Source of the DNA: Candidatus Iainarchaeum sp. | Lineage (GTDB): Archaea; Micrarchaeota; Micrarchaeia; Burarchaeales; Fermentimicrarchaeaceae | DNA length: 40,634 nt | Assembly: GCA_028714235.1 (NCBI GenBank) | Contig: JAQTMQ010000009.1 | Location: 1 to 40,634, forward strand | Direction of reading: 5' to 3' | Shown: positions 21,511 to 30,511 of the stretch, piece by piece | Numbering within the stretch: the first letter of the stretch is position 1 | How the letters are laid out: the number at the start of each line of letters is the position of its first letter | Notes under the pieces: model-generated | The model's database searches: none | What the model was told of the DNA's origin: nothing | What the model saw: the letters and a program-made list of their open reading frames with translations, nothing else | Made by a program: the position numbers and the translations under genes

Positions 21511-24081
21511 CTAATTTTTCGCCATGATTATCGTGTCCGAGGCGTCGCCGCCCTCCGGGTACGCCTGCGTGAAGCCGGGCAGCTCGCGCAGGTAAAAGCC
21601 GCGGTAAAAGTTGGAGGAATACGCCTGTCCGGGAGCCTGTGAAACCGAGCCCCGGCCGTAAAGCACCAGCAGCACCGAGGCGGCGCCTTGGCCCGAGCCG
21701 GTTTTCCCGACGGACTGGAGGCCCGCGTCAACCGGCGTCCCGTCGAGCGAGTAGACCTGCGCGCCTCCCCCGCCCGCGGACGGGGCGGACACGCAGTACG
21801 TGTTGTTGTAGCTTGACTTGAGCCGCATGGGCGAGCCGGTGACGTTCGCGCACCGGGGCACTTCGGCGTTCAGCGGGAGGTAGAGGTACTCGAATTGCAG
21901 GCGCTTCTCGCACTCCGACTTTTGCGCGGAGAAGGGCGCGCTTGTCTCTCCGCGCGCGGTGCACGCGAGGTATGAAACCGCGTCCCACTTGGCGAGCTCG
22001 CCCGAGGTTACGTACAGGTATCGCGCGCCGCCCTCCTCCATGAGGCTTGCGAGCTTGCTTGAATCGCCTGAAGCGAGCGCGTCTGCGGCCGAGAGGACGG
22101 TTGCGGGGTAGTAAAGGTCGCCGCGAATCACGGTTTTCGCCTGGCCGAGGTAGTTAATCCAGTGGCCGTAATCCCACCACGAGAGCACGCTTGAGCCGCC
22201 CGCGTTCGCCTCAATCCAGTCCATCGCGCTAACCGTGCCCGAACCGATTTTGTAGCATTCGAGGAGGTACGCCGTGCGCTTGGTCGCGTTCGCGAGTTTC
22301 GCGCAGTCGAGGGCCCCGCCGGTCATGAATGCGGGGTCGCGCGACGCGCCGAGGTCGCCGTAAATCCATGCGAGCTGCGCGAAGGCGAGCAGGGCGCCGA
22401 CGGACGCCACCATGAGCGGAAGGCGCAGGGAAAGCGGCCTTCCTGCTTCAACTTTGTCTGCGGTGCCTTCGCCGATGTCAAGGGAAAACTGGAGGGGCGG
22501 CGGCCTGCTTTTTTCGGCTATCGCTCCGGCGAACTTTGCCGCCTCGCCAAGCGCGGCGGACACGATGACCGCGAGCGCGAGCGCGAGGTGGACGACGAAT
22601 TTTTCCCGCTGGTAGCCGAAGTAGGCGAGGGGCAGGGAGAGCGCGAGCACGAGCAGCGCGGCCTTGGAGCCGCGGTAAAGCGCGGCGAAGACGAGGAGGA
22701 TCGCGGACGAGGCGAGAAGCAGGTTTTGCAGTCCCGCGGAGCCTACGGCGATGCCGAGGAAGCCCAGGTAGAGCCGGAGGTTTTGCGGGGCCGCGCTTTC
22801 CTCGGCGACCGTCGTGAAGAGGCCGGGCGTTTCGCCGAAAAACCTCTGCTCCGCGACGTAGCGGAAAAGGTACGGGCCCGCGGGCGTGGCGAGCAGCGCG
22901 GCCGCGGCGAGTGCGGCGAGAATCGCGCAGTACCGGAGGCGCTTCCCGCGCGCGTCCGCGGCAAGCGAGACCGCCCATGCGGCGGCGGGGAAAGCGAAGG
23001 CCGCGCAGCTGATTATGAGGGGCGTGAAGCCGGGAGAGCGATAGGGAAGCATGACGAGGAAGGCGGCGACGCCGCCGGCGGCGATGATGGCGTAATCCTC
23101 AACGAATTCCCCGCCTATCCTGTTTCCGGAGAGGATTTTGCGCGCGGATTCGGCGAGCGCCATCGCCGCGAAGACGCCGAGGGCGAGAACGTCCTGCTTT
23201 GAGCCCGCCACCGCGCCGAAGAGCGCGAGCGCGCACAGGAAGGCGTTCGCCTTGCCGCCGTTTTTTAGGTAGCCCGCGTACGCGGCCGCGAAGAAGAGCA
23301 GGGCGAAAAGCCCCCACGGCTGCTGCTCGAAGCCGCCTGCCTGGAAGTTGTAGATTATTTCGGGCGTGAAGGCGACGAGCCATGCGGCGAGGACGCCCCA
23401 TTTCGGCCCCCATTCGCGCGAAACCAGGAGGAAAGCCATGAGGCAGGCAAGCGCGCCCACGATTGGAGGATAAACGGACGAGGCGAGGTAGAAGCCGGTT
23501 TTGTCGAACGGGGAGCCGAAGCCGGAAACCTCGAAGGTTTGCGCCTGCAGGTAAAGCGTCAGGGGGCGCTCGCGGTGGGTGGATAACTGGGGAGCCCATG
23601 CGAGGTCGTCGGATGCCGGGATGCCGCCGTCCTGGACGATGAATTGCGCGGCCCTCAGGTAGTAGTAGGGGTCGGCTTCGAAAACGAAGGGCTGCGCGCT
23701 CGTGGAGCGGAGCGCGAAAGCGGAGGCGACGATGGCGGCGAGGGCGAGCCAGTGCCAGTTTTCCTTCGCGAGCGCGGCCGCGTCCTCGCCGGTTGCGGGA
23801 AGCCGGAAGCCGGAGAGCGCCTTGGAGCGAATGCAGAGGAACGCGCCCGCGAACAGTGCGGCGAGCGAGTTGAACGCGGCGACCTCGAAGGAGAAAGGTA
23901 TTCCGAGAAGCGACTCGGCGAAACCGAGCGACGGGACCGCCACGAGCCCCGCGCCCGCCCCGAGTATCGCGGCCTCGCCGCGGGAGGCGCCCAGTTTTTT
24001 CGCGAAGGGGAGCGCGAGCAGCACCCCCGGCAGGATGGCTGAAAGAATCATCGCTGCTGCCGCGAAGGCGTAGTCAATCAT
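21511..24081 (-). CDS. aglB: Oligosaccharyltransferase AglB/STT3
   Basis: The membrane enzyme that moves a lipid-linked glycan onto Asn in N-x-S/T sequons of exported proteins. It has 856 residues. The N-terminal GT-C membrane domain has about a dozen helices, with the acidic motif EADPYYYLRAAQ (Asp137) and a TVAEE segment near residue 427 that matches the TIxE/SVSE position. The soluble C-terminal domain carries SVLSWWDYGHWINYLGQ, with WWDYG at 635-639, the sequon-binding signature. The ATG at 24081 overlaps the epimerase stop as ATGA, which fixes the start; the extra 414 bases of open frame upstream lie inside wecB and are not coding. Substrates may include the sequon-rich protease at 36955. 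Confidence 0.95.
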   Translation of the reverse strand: MIDYAFAAAAMILSAILPGVLLALPFAKKLGASRGEAAILGAGAGLVAVPSLGFAESLLGIPFSFEVAAFNSLAALFAGAFLCIRSKALSGFRLPATGEDAAALAKENWHWLALAAIVASAFALRSTSAQPFVFEADPYYYLRAAQFIVQDGGIPASDDLAWAPQLSTHRERPLTLYLQAQTFEVSGFGSPFDKTGFYLASSVYPPIVGALACLMAFLLVSREWGPKWGVLAAWLVAFTPEIIYNFQAGGFEQQPWGLFALLFFAAAYAGYLKNGGKANAFLCALALFGAVAGSKQDVLALGVFAAMALAESARKILSGNRIGGEFVEDYAIIAAGGVAAFLVMLPYRSPGFTPLIISCAAFAFPAAAWAVSLAADARGKRLRYCAILAALAAAALLATPAGPYLFRYVAEQRFFGETPGLFTTVAEESAAPQNLRLYLGFLGIAVGSAGLQNLLLASSAILLVFAALYRGSKAALLVLALSLPLAYFGYQREKFVVHLALALAVIVSAALGEAAKFAGAIAEKSRPPPLQFSLDIGEGTADKVEAGRPLSLRLPLMVASVGALLAFAQLAWIYGDLGASRDPAFMTGGALDCAKLANATKRTAYLLECYKIGSGTVSAMDWIEANAGGSSVLSWWDYGHWINYLGQAKTVIRGDLYYPATVLSAADALASGDSSKLASLMEEGGARYLYVTSGELAKWDAVSYLACTARGETSAPFSAQKSECEKRLQFEYLYLPLNAEVPRCANVTGSPMRLKSSYNNTYCVSAPSAGGGGAQVYSLDGTPVDAGLQSVGKTGSGQGAASVLLVLYGRGSVSQAPGQAYSSNFYRGFYLRELPGFTQAYPEGGDASDTIIMAKN

Positions 24082-25190
24082 TCGGCTTTCGCTCCCGACA
24101 AAATCCTGATTATGCGCGCGCTCGCCCTGCCGTCCCCGTAAGGCGAGGGAATCCTTGAGAGCCTTGACGAGAGGGCGCGGTAGTCTCCGAGAATCCTTTT
24201 CGCGCCCGAGAGGATTTTTTTCTTGTCGCAGCCCACGAGCTCCCCGAACGTGCCGAGGATTTCGGGGCGCTCCGTGTTGTCGCGCGCGACGAGGACGGGC
24301 TTCTTGTAGACCGTGCATTCCTCCTGGACGCCCCCGGAATCGGTTATGATGAATTTCGAGTTCGCCGAAAGGGAGAGGAAGTCGAAGTAGCCGGCCGGCT
24401 TCGTGAGCATTATGTTTCCCGCCTTTGCGATGCGCGGCATAAGGCCGAATTCCCTCAGGCGCTTCGCGCTCCGCGGGTGGATGGGGTAAACGCACGCCAG
24501 CGGCAGCTCGGCAAGCGCCCCGACGAGGCCGGAGAGGCGCGCCCTGCTGTCAACGTTTTCCTCGCGGTGGGCGGTCACGAGGACGTATTCCCCCTTCTTG
24601 AGCCCGAGGGAGTTGAGCGCATGGGATTTCCCCGCGATTTTGAGCGCGTGCCGGGTCGCCTCCACAATCGTGTTGCCGACCAGGAATATTTTTTCTTCCG
24701 GAATGCCTTCGCGGCAAAGGTTTTCGGCCGCGGCGCGCGTGGGGGCGAAGCAGTAGTCCGAAACCTGGTCCGCGAGGACACGGTTTGTTTCCTCGGGCAT
24801 GCCGCGCCAGAAGCTTCGTATGCCCGCTTCCACGTGGGCGAACGGGACGTGGAGTTTCGAGGATGCGAGCGCGGCCGCAAGCACCGTGTCCGTGTCGCCC
24901 TGCGCGACCACGACGTCGGGCTTCTCCTTCACGAGGAGGCGCTCTATTGCTATCATCGCGTTGCCCGTGGTTTCCGCGTGCGTTCCCGAGCCGACGCCGA
25001 GGTTGGCCCCGGGCTGCGGCAGGCCGAGCTCTTCCAGGAATCGCTGGCTCAGGTCGTAGTCGTAATGCTGGCCGGTGTGAACGAGCGCGAGCCTGATGCC
25101 CGGCTGCCGCTGGGCGTGCAGGATGACTTGGGAGAGCTTGATTATCTCGGGCCGCGTGCCGAAAACGATTGCGAGCTTCAAGGCGTGCAC
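24078..25190 (-). CDS. wecB: UDP-N-acetylglucosamine 2-epimerase
   Basis: A 370-residue non-hydrolysing epimerase that interconverts UDP-GlcNAc and UDP-ManNAc, feeding ManNAc-type sugars into surface glycans. Family motifs are intact: FGTRPEIIKLSQVI, HTGQHYDYDLSQRF, VVAQGDTDTVLAA, HVEAGIRSF, the PEETNRVLADQVSDY stretch, LVTAHREENVD and FIITDSGGVQEECTVYKKPV. The start is GTG at 25190; a TTG at 25181 would also match the family start (MKLAIVFGTRPE) and fits the TATA element at 25203-25212 and the aagga at 25192-25196 better. It forms an operon with aglB (ATGA overlap) and is divergent from the GT2 gene. Confidence 0.94.
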   Translation of the reverse strand: MHALKLAIVFGTRPEIIKLSQVILHAQRQPGIRLALVHTGQHYDYDLSQRFLEELGLPQPGANLGVGSGTHAETTGNAMIAIERLLVKEKPDVVVAQGDTDTVLAAALASSKLHVPFAHVEAGIRSFWRGMPEETNRVLADQVSDYCFAPTRAAAENLCREGIPEEKIFLVGNTIVEATRHALKIAGKSHALNSLGLKKGEYVLVTAHREENVDSRARLSGLVGALAELPLACVYPIHPRSAKRLREFGLMPRIAKAGNIMLTKPAGYFDFLSLSANSKFIITDSGGVQEECTVYKKPVLVARDNTERPEILGTFGELVGCDKKKILSGAKRILGDYRALSSRLSRIPSPYGDGRASARIIRILSGAKAE

Positions 25191-25202
25191 TTCCTTGACA
25201 GC

Positions 25203-25226
25203 TTTTTATTTGACTGGATTTAAATC
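25203..25226. promoter_or_regulatory. Paired TATA elements between wecB and the GT2 gene
   Basis: Two AT-rich elements lie 44 bases apart from start to start: tttttattt at 25203-25211 and the palindrome ggatttaaatcc at 25216-25227. The first predicts a rightward start at the ATG at 25234 (leaderless) and a leftward start near 25182. The second predicts a leftward start near 25195. Confidence 0.5.
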
Positions 25227-25233
25227 CGCTACC

Positions 25234-26097
25234 ATGCGCCCGAGGATGAGCGTCGTCATCGCGAACTGTAACGGGAAGAGCATGCTGCGCCCGTGCCTGT
25301 CCGCGCTCGCAAAGCACGGCAAGGGAGTTGAGGTAATCGTCGTGGACAACGGCTCGAGCGACGGCAGCAGGCAGATGGTTGAAGACCTGTTTCCCGGAGT
25401 CGTGCTTGAAAAGAACAGGGAAAACATGGGTTTCGCGAAGGCGAGCAACCAGGGAATACGGCGCGCAAGCGGGGAATTCGTCGTCCTGATGAATAACGAC
25501 GTTGAAGTCGGGCCCGGCTGGCAGGCCGGCCTGCTCGACGCCGCGAGGCAGGGGAAGGCCGGGATTGCGGGCGGAAAGCTCCTTTTCCCGGACGGGAGAA
25601 TCCAGCACGCGGGCTGCATGGTGCGGCCGTGGGGCATCGAAAGAATTGGCTACGGCGAAAGGGACGACGGCAGGTTTGACGCGCGGCGCGAGGTTGATTA
25701 CGTCACGGGCGCGCTCATGCTCGTCAAGCGGGAAGTGATTGAAAAAATCGGCTTGCTTGACGAAGAGTTCTCGCCGGCGTACTACGAGGAAACCGATTAC
25801 TGCTGGCGCGCGAGGAAAGCGGGCTTCAGGGTCGTCTACGCGCCGGAAACCGTCGCAATCCACGGGGAATCCGGGACCTCGGCTGGGCTTGGCGGCAGGT
25901 TTTACCTGCGCGAAAAAAACCGCGTGAGGTTCATGCTCAAAAACTACCCGGTGGGCTGGCTTTTGGCTGCCGCGCCGTTCGAGTTCGCGCGCTTCCTCGC
26001 CTCGTTTCCCCTGCTGAGGACGGGCTCCTTCTTGCGCGCGTATTGCCACAATTTTTCGCGCCTGCCGGGGATACTTGAAGCGCGGCAAACTGCCTGA
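25234..26097 (+). CDS. Family 2 glycosyltransferase
   Basis: A 287-residue GT-A-fold enzyme of the rhamnosyltransferase-like GT2 group. The start SVVIANCNGKSMLRPCL is the nucleotide-binding strand. VIVVDNGSSDGS is the hallmark loop and MNNDVEVGPGW gives the metal-binding DxD-type motif. VTGALMLVKREVIEKIGLLD and YYEETDYCWRARKAGF hold the acceptor and base residues. The C-terminus is amphipathic (VGWLLAAAPFEFARFLASF), suggesting membrane association. It probably adds one sugar to a lipid-linked glycan on the cytoplasmic face. The ATG at 25234 fits a leaderless transcript; a second ATG at 25246 is possible. Confidence 0.92.
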   Translation: MRPRMSVVIANCNGKSMLRPCLSALAKHGKGVEVIVVDNGSSDGSRQMVEDLFPGVVLEKNRENMGFAKASNQGIRRASGEFVVLMNNDVEVGPGWQAGLLDAARQGKAGIAGGKLLFPDGRIQHAGCMVRPWGIERIGYGERDDGRFDARREVDYVTGALMLVKREVIEKIGLLDEEFSPAYYEETDYCWRARKAGFRVVYAPETVAIHGESGTSAGLGGRFYLREKNRVRFMLKNYPVGWLLAAAPFEFARFLASFPLLRTGSFLRAYCHNFSRLPGILEARQTA

Positions 26098-26121
26098 CGC
26101 GGGCGCGGCCCCCGCCATATG

Positions 26122-26130
26122 TTATTAAAA
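26122..26130 (+). promoter_or_regulatory. TATA element for the GT4 gene
   Basis: The run ttattaaaa precedes the ATG at 26177 by about 50 bases, predicting a start near 26152 and a leader of about 25 bases that contains an aggag at 26156-26160. Confidence 0.45.
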
Positions 26131-26176
26131 CGGGCTAACAGGAAAGAATTCAAGCAGGAGTCCAGGTTGGTTTCTG

Positions 26177-27334
26177 ATGAGGCTCGCAATCTGCCACCCG
26201 TTCCTTTACGTCAAAGGCGGCGCCGAGCGCGTCGTGCTCAAGATAGCAAAGCACTTTGACGCGAAAATCTATTGCGCGCTTTACGAGCCGGAGAAGACGT
26301 TTCCCGAGTTCGGGGACTGCGACATAGAGGTCCTAAAGACGCGCTTCTTCAGGTACATGCCCGGGGGGGTGCCCATCCGGGTGAGGCACGCGGTCGCGGC
26401 GGGAAGGATTTTTTACCACAAGGTGCTCCCGGGGGATTACGACGTCATCAACGCGCAGGGGACGCCCTCGGAGTGGATTCGGCACTACAATTCGCCCGTC
26501 GTGTGGTATTCGCATTCGCCGAACAGGGAGGCGTTCGACCTCTACGAGGCGAGGATGAAGGGGCGACGGCTCCACGAGAAGGCGCTTTACTGGGGGTGCC
26601 TGCAGGCGTACAGGCTCCTTGAGAACAGGACGGTGCCGAAAATCGAGCGCATTTTCGCGAACAGCGCGAACACGCAGTGGAGGCTCAAGCACTACCTTGG
26701 CGTCGAGTCCGAGGTGCTGCATCCCGGCGTGGACGCGGAAAACTATTACTGCGCGGAGTACAGGGAGTTCTTCTTTTACCCTTCGAGGATTACCCCGGAG
26801 AAGCGGTTCGAGTACGCGATTGACGCGTTCCGGGAGTTCAGGAAGTCAAGCCCGAGGTTCAGGGACTGGAAGCTCGTGATTGCGGGCTCGCTTTTCGCCG
26901 ACAGGCCGGAGCACGCGGCGTACTACGAGTGGCTCAAGAACTACCTCGGGAGCGACGGGAGAATCGTGGTGGACGCGGACCAGGAGCGGCTTTCCTCGCT
27001 TTACGCGCGCTGTTTCGCGGTCCTCTACTCGCCGATGAACGAGGACTTCGGCATCGTGCCGCTTGAGGCGCTCTCGTCAGAAAAGCCGGTGATTTCGGTG
27101 AACGAGGGCGGCCCGAAGGAGGTCGTTTCCGACGGGGAGAACGGCTTCCTCGTTAATTCGCCCGGGGAGATGGCCGAAAAAATGGCGTTCCTCGCCGAAA
27201 GGCCGGAGCTCGCCGAGGAGATGGGGAAAAACGGCAGGCGGCTCGTTGAAACCAGGTTCACGTGGAAGGCGTTCCTGGACAGGTTCGAGGCGGTGTGCAG
27301 AAAAGTCAAAAAGCTGGATGCACCGCCCGCGTGA
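26177..27334 (+). CDS. Family 4 glycosyltransferase
   Basis: A 385-residue GT-B-fold glycosyltransferase. The glycine-rich N-terminal loop is FLYVKGGAERVVLKIA, the acceptor region includes VVWYSHSPNREAFDLYE, and the interdomain FANSANTQWRLKHYLG leads to VLHPGVD. The donor-binding half has FFFYPSRITPEKRFEYAIDA, LVIAGSL and NEDFGIVPLEALSSEKPVIS, the ExxxxxxxE motif of retaining GT4 enzymes. It would act in the cytoplasm on a growing lipid-linked glycan. It is followed 29 bases later by a GT-C gene on the same strand, so the two are probably co-transcribed. Confidence 0.93.
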   Translation: MRLAICHPFLYVKGGAERVVLKIAKHFDAKIYCALYEPEKTFPEFGDCDIEVLKTRFFRYMPGGVPIRVRHAVAAGRIFYHKVLPGDYDVINAQGTPSEWIRHYNSPVVWYSHSPNREAFDLYEARMKGRRLHEKALYWGCLQAYRLLENRTVPKIERIFANSANTQWRLKHYLGVESEVLHPGVDAENYYCAEYREFFFYPSRITPEKRFEYAIDAFREFRKSSPRFRDWKLVIAGSLFADRPEHAAYYEWLKNYLGSDGRIVVDADQERLSSLYARCFAVLYSPMNEDFGIVPLEALSSEKPVISVNEGGPKEVVSDGENGFLVNSPGEMAEKMAFLAERPELAEEMGKNGRRLVETRFTWKAFLDRFEAVCRKVKKLDAPPA

Positions 27335-27363
27335 TTCCCTTGGATTCCTGAAGGTTGAGAGGC

Positions 27364-29160
27364 ATGCATTACGACGGGGTAAATGCGGGAAAACTGGGAG
27401 CCGGCGCCATCATTTTGCTGCTGGTGGCTTTCCAAGTGCCGGCCCTGGGGGCAAGCTTCAGCTGCGGGGAAAGCGCGGAGGAATCGAATTTTTCGGTTGC
27501 GAGCGGGGGCACGGTTTTCAACGTGACCTGCGCGAAAAATTTCGCGGAAGTCGTGTTTGAGCTTCCGGAAAATGCGGGAAACGCGAGCATAGAGGCGCAT
27601 TTGCGGGACAGCAACGCCGCCAAGCTCGTCCTCGTTGACAAGCAGTTCGCTTTCCCGGCCGCGACTGATGCGGAGGGAAGAGTCGGGCTTAGCAGGGAAT
27701 TCAGGGAGGGAAACCACACCGTCACCTTTTTGGATGCGGATCGGACGCTGCCGGACTGGTTTTACGGAAGGCTTGACCACGTTTTGGGCGAGTGGTACGC
27801 GCTTCCGGCGCTCGCGCTCGCCGCGCTCGGTTACGCTGCCGTCCTATTCCTGCTTTTCAAGCGCGGCGAATGGCGGAAACCCCTTGCCCCGGGCCCGCCG
27901 ACGGCGCCTGCAGAACAGCCCGGGCGGATTACGGGATACCACGTTCTCGGCATTCTCCTCGCGCTCGTGCTCGCGGCGGTTTACGTGAACACGGTTTGGC
28001 AGGAGTTCTCGGTTGGCTGGGAAACGCCGTTCTCCGAGGCGCGTTGGGGCACGGGCCAGGTCCTTTATCTTGACAGGTATCATGAGGCCGCGAAGCATTC
28101 GCAGCTTTTTTTGAGCTGGACGGACCCGGACTTTGAAGTGATGACCGACCAGATGATTCACACGTGGGCGGGATGGCTTTACGCAAACGGGCTCGACCCG
28201 TCCGCGCTCAACCCGCAGCACCCGCCCCTCGCGAAATACCTTTTCGGGTATTCGGCCGCCGCCTTCGGCAAGCCCGCGCTGCCTTCGCTGCTCGCCGGGC
28301 TTTTGTCCATACCGTTGCTGCTTTACCTGTCGTGGCGGATAATCCGGAACCCGTTTTGGGCTTTCGTTGCGACTCTCACGTTTTCCACGAGCTCGATTTT
28401 CCTGTCTTACGCCACCCAGACCTACCTTGAGGCGCTGGTCCTGCTCTGGATGCTGCTCGCGGTCTTTCTCATCGTGAAAATCAATGATTCGCGCAAAACC
28501 CCGCACGGCCTGCTCTTGGCCCTCGCGGTTCTTGCAGGCTTCGGGATTGCGATGAAATGGTCGCTCGTGGCCATCCTGCCCCTCGCGGCCGCGTTCATGT
28601 GGGCGGCCGGAAAACGGGAATGGGCGCTTGAGTTCGTGGCGCTCGCGCCGCTCGCGGCGATTCCGTACCTGGTTGCGTACTCCGCTTATTTCGGGGGCGG
28701 GCACACGCTCCTTGACTTCGCGAGATTCCAGGCGGGCACGGCCGCGTATTGGATTGCCATCGGCAGCACTTCGGGCGTGCCTCCGTTGAGCGTGTGGCAG
28801 ATACTTTTCACGGGCTATGCCGCGTACGGGGCGTACCACGTGGGCAATTGGAACCCGTCCTGGGCGGTTTTCGGGGCGTCCGCGTTCGCGGGCGCGGCGT
28901 ACTGCTTGCTGAAGCGGGACAGGATGCTCATTTTGGCGGTCCTGTGGTTCTTCGCGTACATGCTTTTCTTCAGCACCGGCCCGACTTGGGACAGGTACAT
29001 CCTTCCCGCCTTGCCGGCCGCAATCATAATCTTCTTTTACCTGGCAAACGACCTGCTACGCCGGGCCATGGGCGCCGCCGTCCTCGCCCCCGCGAGAAAC
29101 CTTTTCCGCGGCCTGCAGCCCCTGGCGGATGGAATCCTCGACGCTCCGCTCCGGAAATGA
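27364..29160 (+). CDS. GT-C membrane glycosyltransferase, GT39/ArnT-like
   Basis: A 598-residue polytopic protein. A signal-type N-terminal helix (AGAIILLLVAFQVPALG) is followed by an exported beta-rich region of about 110 residues with several N-x-S/T sites, then about ten membrane helices. The loop with NPQHPPLAKYLFGYS matches the HPPL region of PMT/ArnT-type enzymes, which use polyprenyl-phosphate sugars outside the membrane. TFSTSSIFLSYATQTYLEAL and TGPTWDRYILPALPA are also typical. The donor and acceptor are unknown. The ATG at 27364 is preferred to a TTG at 27355, which would sit right on the purine-rich ribosome site. The 3' end overlaps the convergent oxidoreductase gene by 105 bases. 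Confidence 0.85.
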   Translation: MHYDGVNAGKLGAGAIILLLVAFQVPALGASFSCGESAEESNFSVASGGTVFNVTCAKNFAEVVFELPENAGNASIEAHLRDSNAAKLVLVDKQFAFPAATDAEGRVGLSREFREGNHTVTFLDADRTLPDWFYGRLDHVLGEWYALPALALAALGYAAVLFLLFKRGEWRKPLAPGPPTAPAEQPGRITGYHVLGILLALVLAAVYVNTVWQEFSVGWETPFSEARWGTGQVLYLDRYHEAAKHSQLFLSWTDPDFEVMTDQMIHTWAGWLYANGLDPSALNPQHPPLAKYLFGYSAAAFGKPALPSLLAGLLSIPLLLYLSWRIIRNPFWAFVATLTFSTSSIFLSYATQTYLEALVLLWMLLAVFLIVKINDSRKTPHGLLLALAVLAGFGIAMKWSLVAILPLAAAFMWAAGKREWALEFVALAPLAAIPYLVAYSAYFGGGHTLLDFARFQAGTAAYWIAIGSTSGVPPLSVWQILFTGYAAYGAYHVGNWNPSWAVFGASAFAGAAYCLLKRDRMLILAVLWFFAYMLFFSTGPTWDRYILPALPAAIIIFFYLANDLLRRAMGAAVLAPARNLFRGLQPLADGILDAPLRK

Positions 29161-30396
29161 GCGCATCATGCCGGCAAGGTGAATCCCCCGGACGCTGCCG
29201 GGAACGGAGTTCAGCTTCTCGAGATAGCCGACCTCATAGATGGGTGCGGCGTGCTTCTCGCGCGCCATGCGCCACCAGTTGACGTCGGAACCGGAAAACG
29301 GGAGAATCTTCCGCAGTTCGCCGAGCATCAGCTCCGCGATTTCCGCGTCGGTTTTCCGTTCGGCTTCACGCTGCCAGTTTTGCACGTACAGCGGGACGTA
29401 AAGAAGGTGCTCGGCAGCTTTCATGCCCGCGGGCGTCTGGAAATTCGTGTGCTCGATTACCGCCCCGAGCGGGGAATCGCCGCTTTTTATGTTCAGCCAG
29501 TATGTGCCGTCCTTGAGCAGCGGGCGTTTCAGGCTCAAAAGCATGCAGAGGACGCCTTGGTAGCGGATGCTTTCAAGCAGCTTCGCGACGTTTTTCCCGG
29601 GTTTCGCAAGCGAAACGACGGCTTGGGGCGGGAGGGTGCTTATCGCGGCACTTGCGCGAAATTCGCCTTCCGGTGTCTCAATGCGGAGCTCGGGCGGCTC
29701 GCCGCTGATGGCTGCCGCCTCTTCGCCGAACCTGAATTCGGCGCCGTTCCGCTGCGCTTCAAGGACGAGCCTCGAGATTATCTCCGAATAGCTGTTTCTG
29801 GGATAGCCGAGCCCTTCTCCCCCAAGTCCCCTGTGCGACCTGAACCTTATCCGCCCCATGAGCCATGCCGCGGAAACCTTTCCCGCGTTCTCGCCGTACT
29901 TGCTTCTCAGAAGCGGCTCGAAAAAGTTTTCGTAAGCCCGCTCGCCAAGGCTCCCCTTCACCCATGCCTCGGCGGATGTTTTGTCAAGCTTTTCGACGTC
30001 CTGGTCCAAAAACCGGCTTTGGAGCACGGTCATGCCGAGCCGCATCTTGTCAAGAAGGCCGAGGCCGGGAAAGCGCCCTATCTCTACGACGGAATCCATC
30101 TTGTATGCCCGCTTTCCGAGCAGGTAGGCGGTGGAGGCCTTCCGCCATTCAAGCCGCGAAAGCAACCCTAGCTCGCGCATGAGTCCGCGGGTCGTGGCGT
30201 CGCTGCCCGATAGGTGGTGGTAGAACCGTTCTATGCTGTAGCCGTTAACGCGGTAGCAGCTTGAAAGGCCTCCCGCCTCGCCCTTTTTCTCGAAAACCAG
30301 GACTTTGAAGCCCTTCTTCGCAAGCGAATGCGCTGCGCTCAGGCCGGTGAATCCGGCTCCGAGCACCGCAATGGGTAAATCCCGCTTCGTCCGCAC
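29056..30396 (-). CDS. FAD-dependent oxidoreductase, amine-oxidase / UDP-galactopyranose-mutase-like
   Basis: A 446-residue flavoprotein. The dinucleotide-binding start is IAVLGAGFTGLSAAHSLAKK followed by VLVFEKKGEAGGLSS. The middle has FYHHLSGSDATTRGLMRELG and FFEPLLRSKYGENAGKVSAA, seen in glycan-cluster relatives of protoporphyrinogen oxidase and UDP-galactopyranose mutase. The C-terminal FAD motif is GIHLAGMMRSFPERSVEDSI. It may modify a nucleotide sugar or a lipid carrier; the reaction is not known. The GTG at 30396 is used, with a TATA element at 30419-30427 that makes it leaderless. The last 105 bases overlap the GT-C gene in antisense, and the conserved FAD motif lies in that overlap. 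Confidence 0.88.
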   Translation of the reverse strand: MRTKRDLPIAVLGAGFTGLSAAHSLAKKGFKVLVFEKKGEAGGLSSCYRVNGYSIERFYHHLSGSDATTRGLMRELGLLSRLEWRKASTAYLLGKRAYKMDSVVEIGRFPGLGLLDKMRLGMTVLQSRFLDQDVEKLDKTSAEAWVKGSLGERAYENFFEPLLRSKYGENAGKVSAAWLMGRIRFRSHRGLGGEGLGYPRNSYSEIISRLVLEAQRNGAEFRFGEEAAAISGEPPELRIETPEGEFRASAAISTLPPQAVVSLAKPGKNVAKLLESIRYQGVLCMLLSLKRPLLKDGTYWLNIKSGDSPLGAVIEHTNFQTPAGMKAAEHLLYVPLYVQNWQREAERKTDAEIAELMLGELRKILPFSGSDVNWWRMAREKHAAPIYEVGYLEKLNSVPGSVRGIHLAGMMRSFPERSVEDSIRQGLQAAEKVSRGGEDGGAHGPA

Positions 30397-30418
30397 GGTC
30401 AGGCTTGGATGCGCGGAT

Positions 30419-30427
30419 GTATTTAAT
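30419..30427 (-). promoter_or_regulatory. TATA element for the FAD oxidoreductase
   Basis: On the minus strand the sequence is attaaatac, about 27 bases before the GTG at 30396. The predicted transcript starts at the start codon. Confidence 0.5.
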
Positions 30428-30479
30428 GGATTACCGCGCCCGGAGGAGGGGTTCGCGGATGGGGATGGACCGGGATTAT

Positions 30480-30488
30480 CTTAATTAA
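30480..30488 (+). promoter_or_regulatory. TATA element for the 30512 gene
   Basis: The run cttaattaa lies about 28 bases before the ATG at 30512, predicting a leaderless or nearly leaderless transcript. Here the two divergent genes have separate TATA boxes, unlike several other gaps in the window. Confidence 0.5.
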
Positions 30489-30511
30489 CACCGCGGGGGG
30501 AATAACGGTTT

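Noticed and set aside
24082-24495. Extension of the aglB frame by 138 codons
   Set aside because: It lies wholly inside wecB on the same strand in another frame. The ATG at 24081 with the ATGA overlap and the following membrane helix is the natural start.
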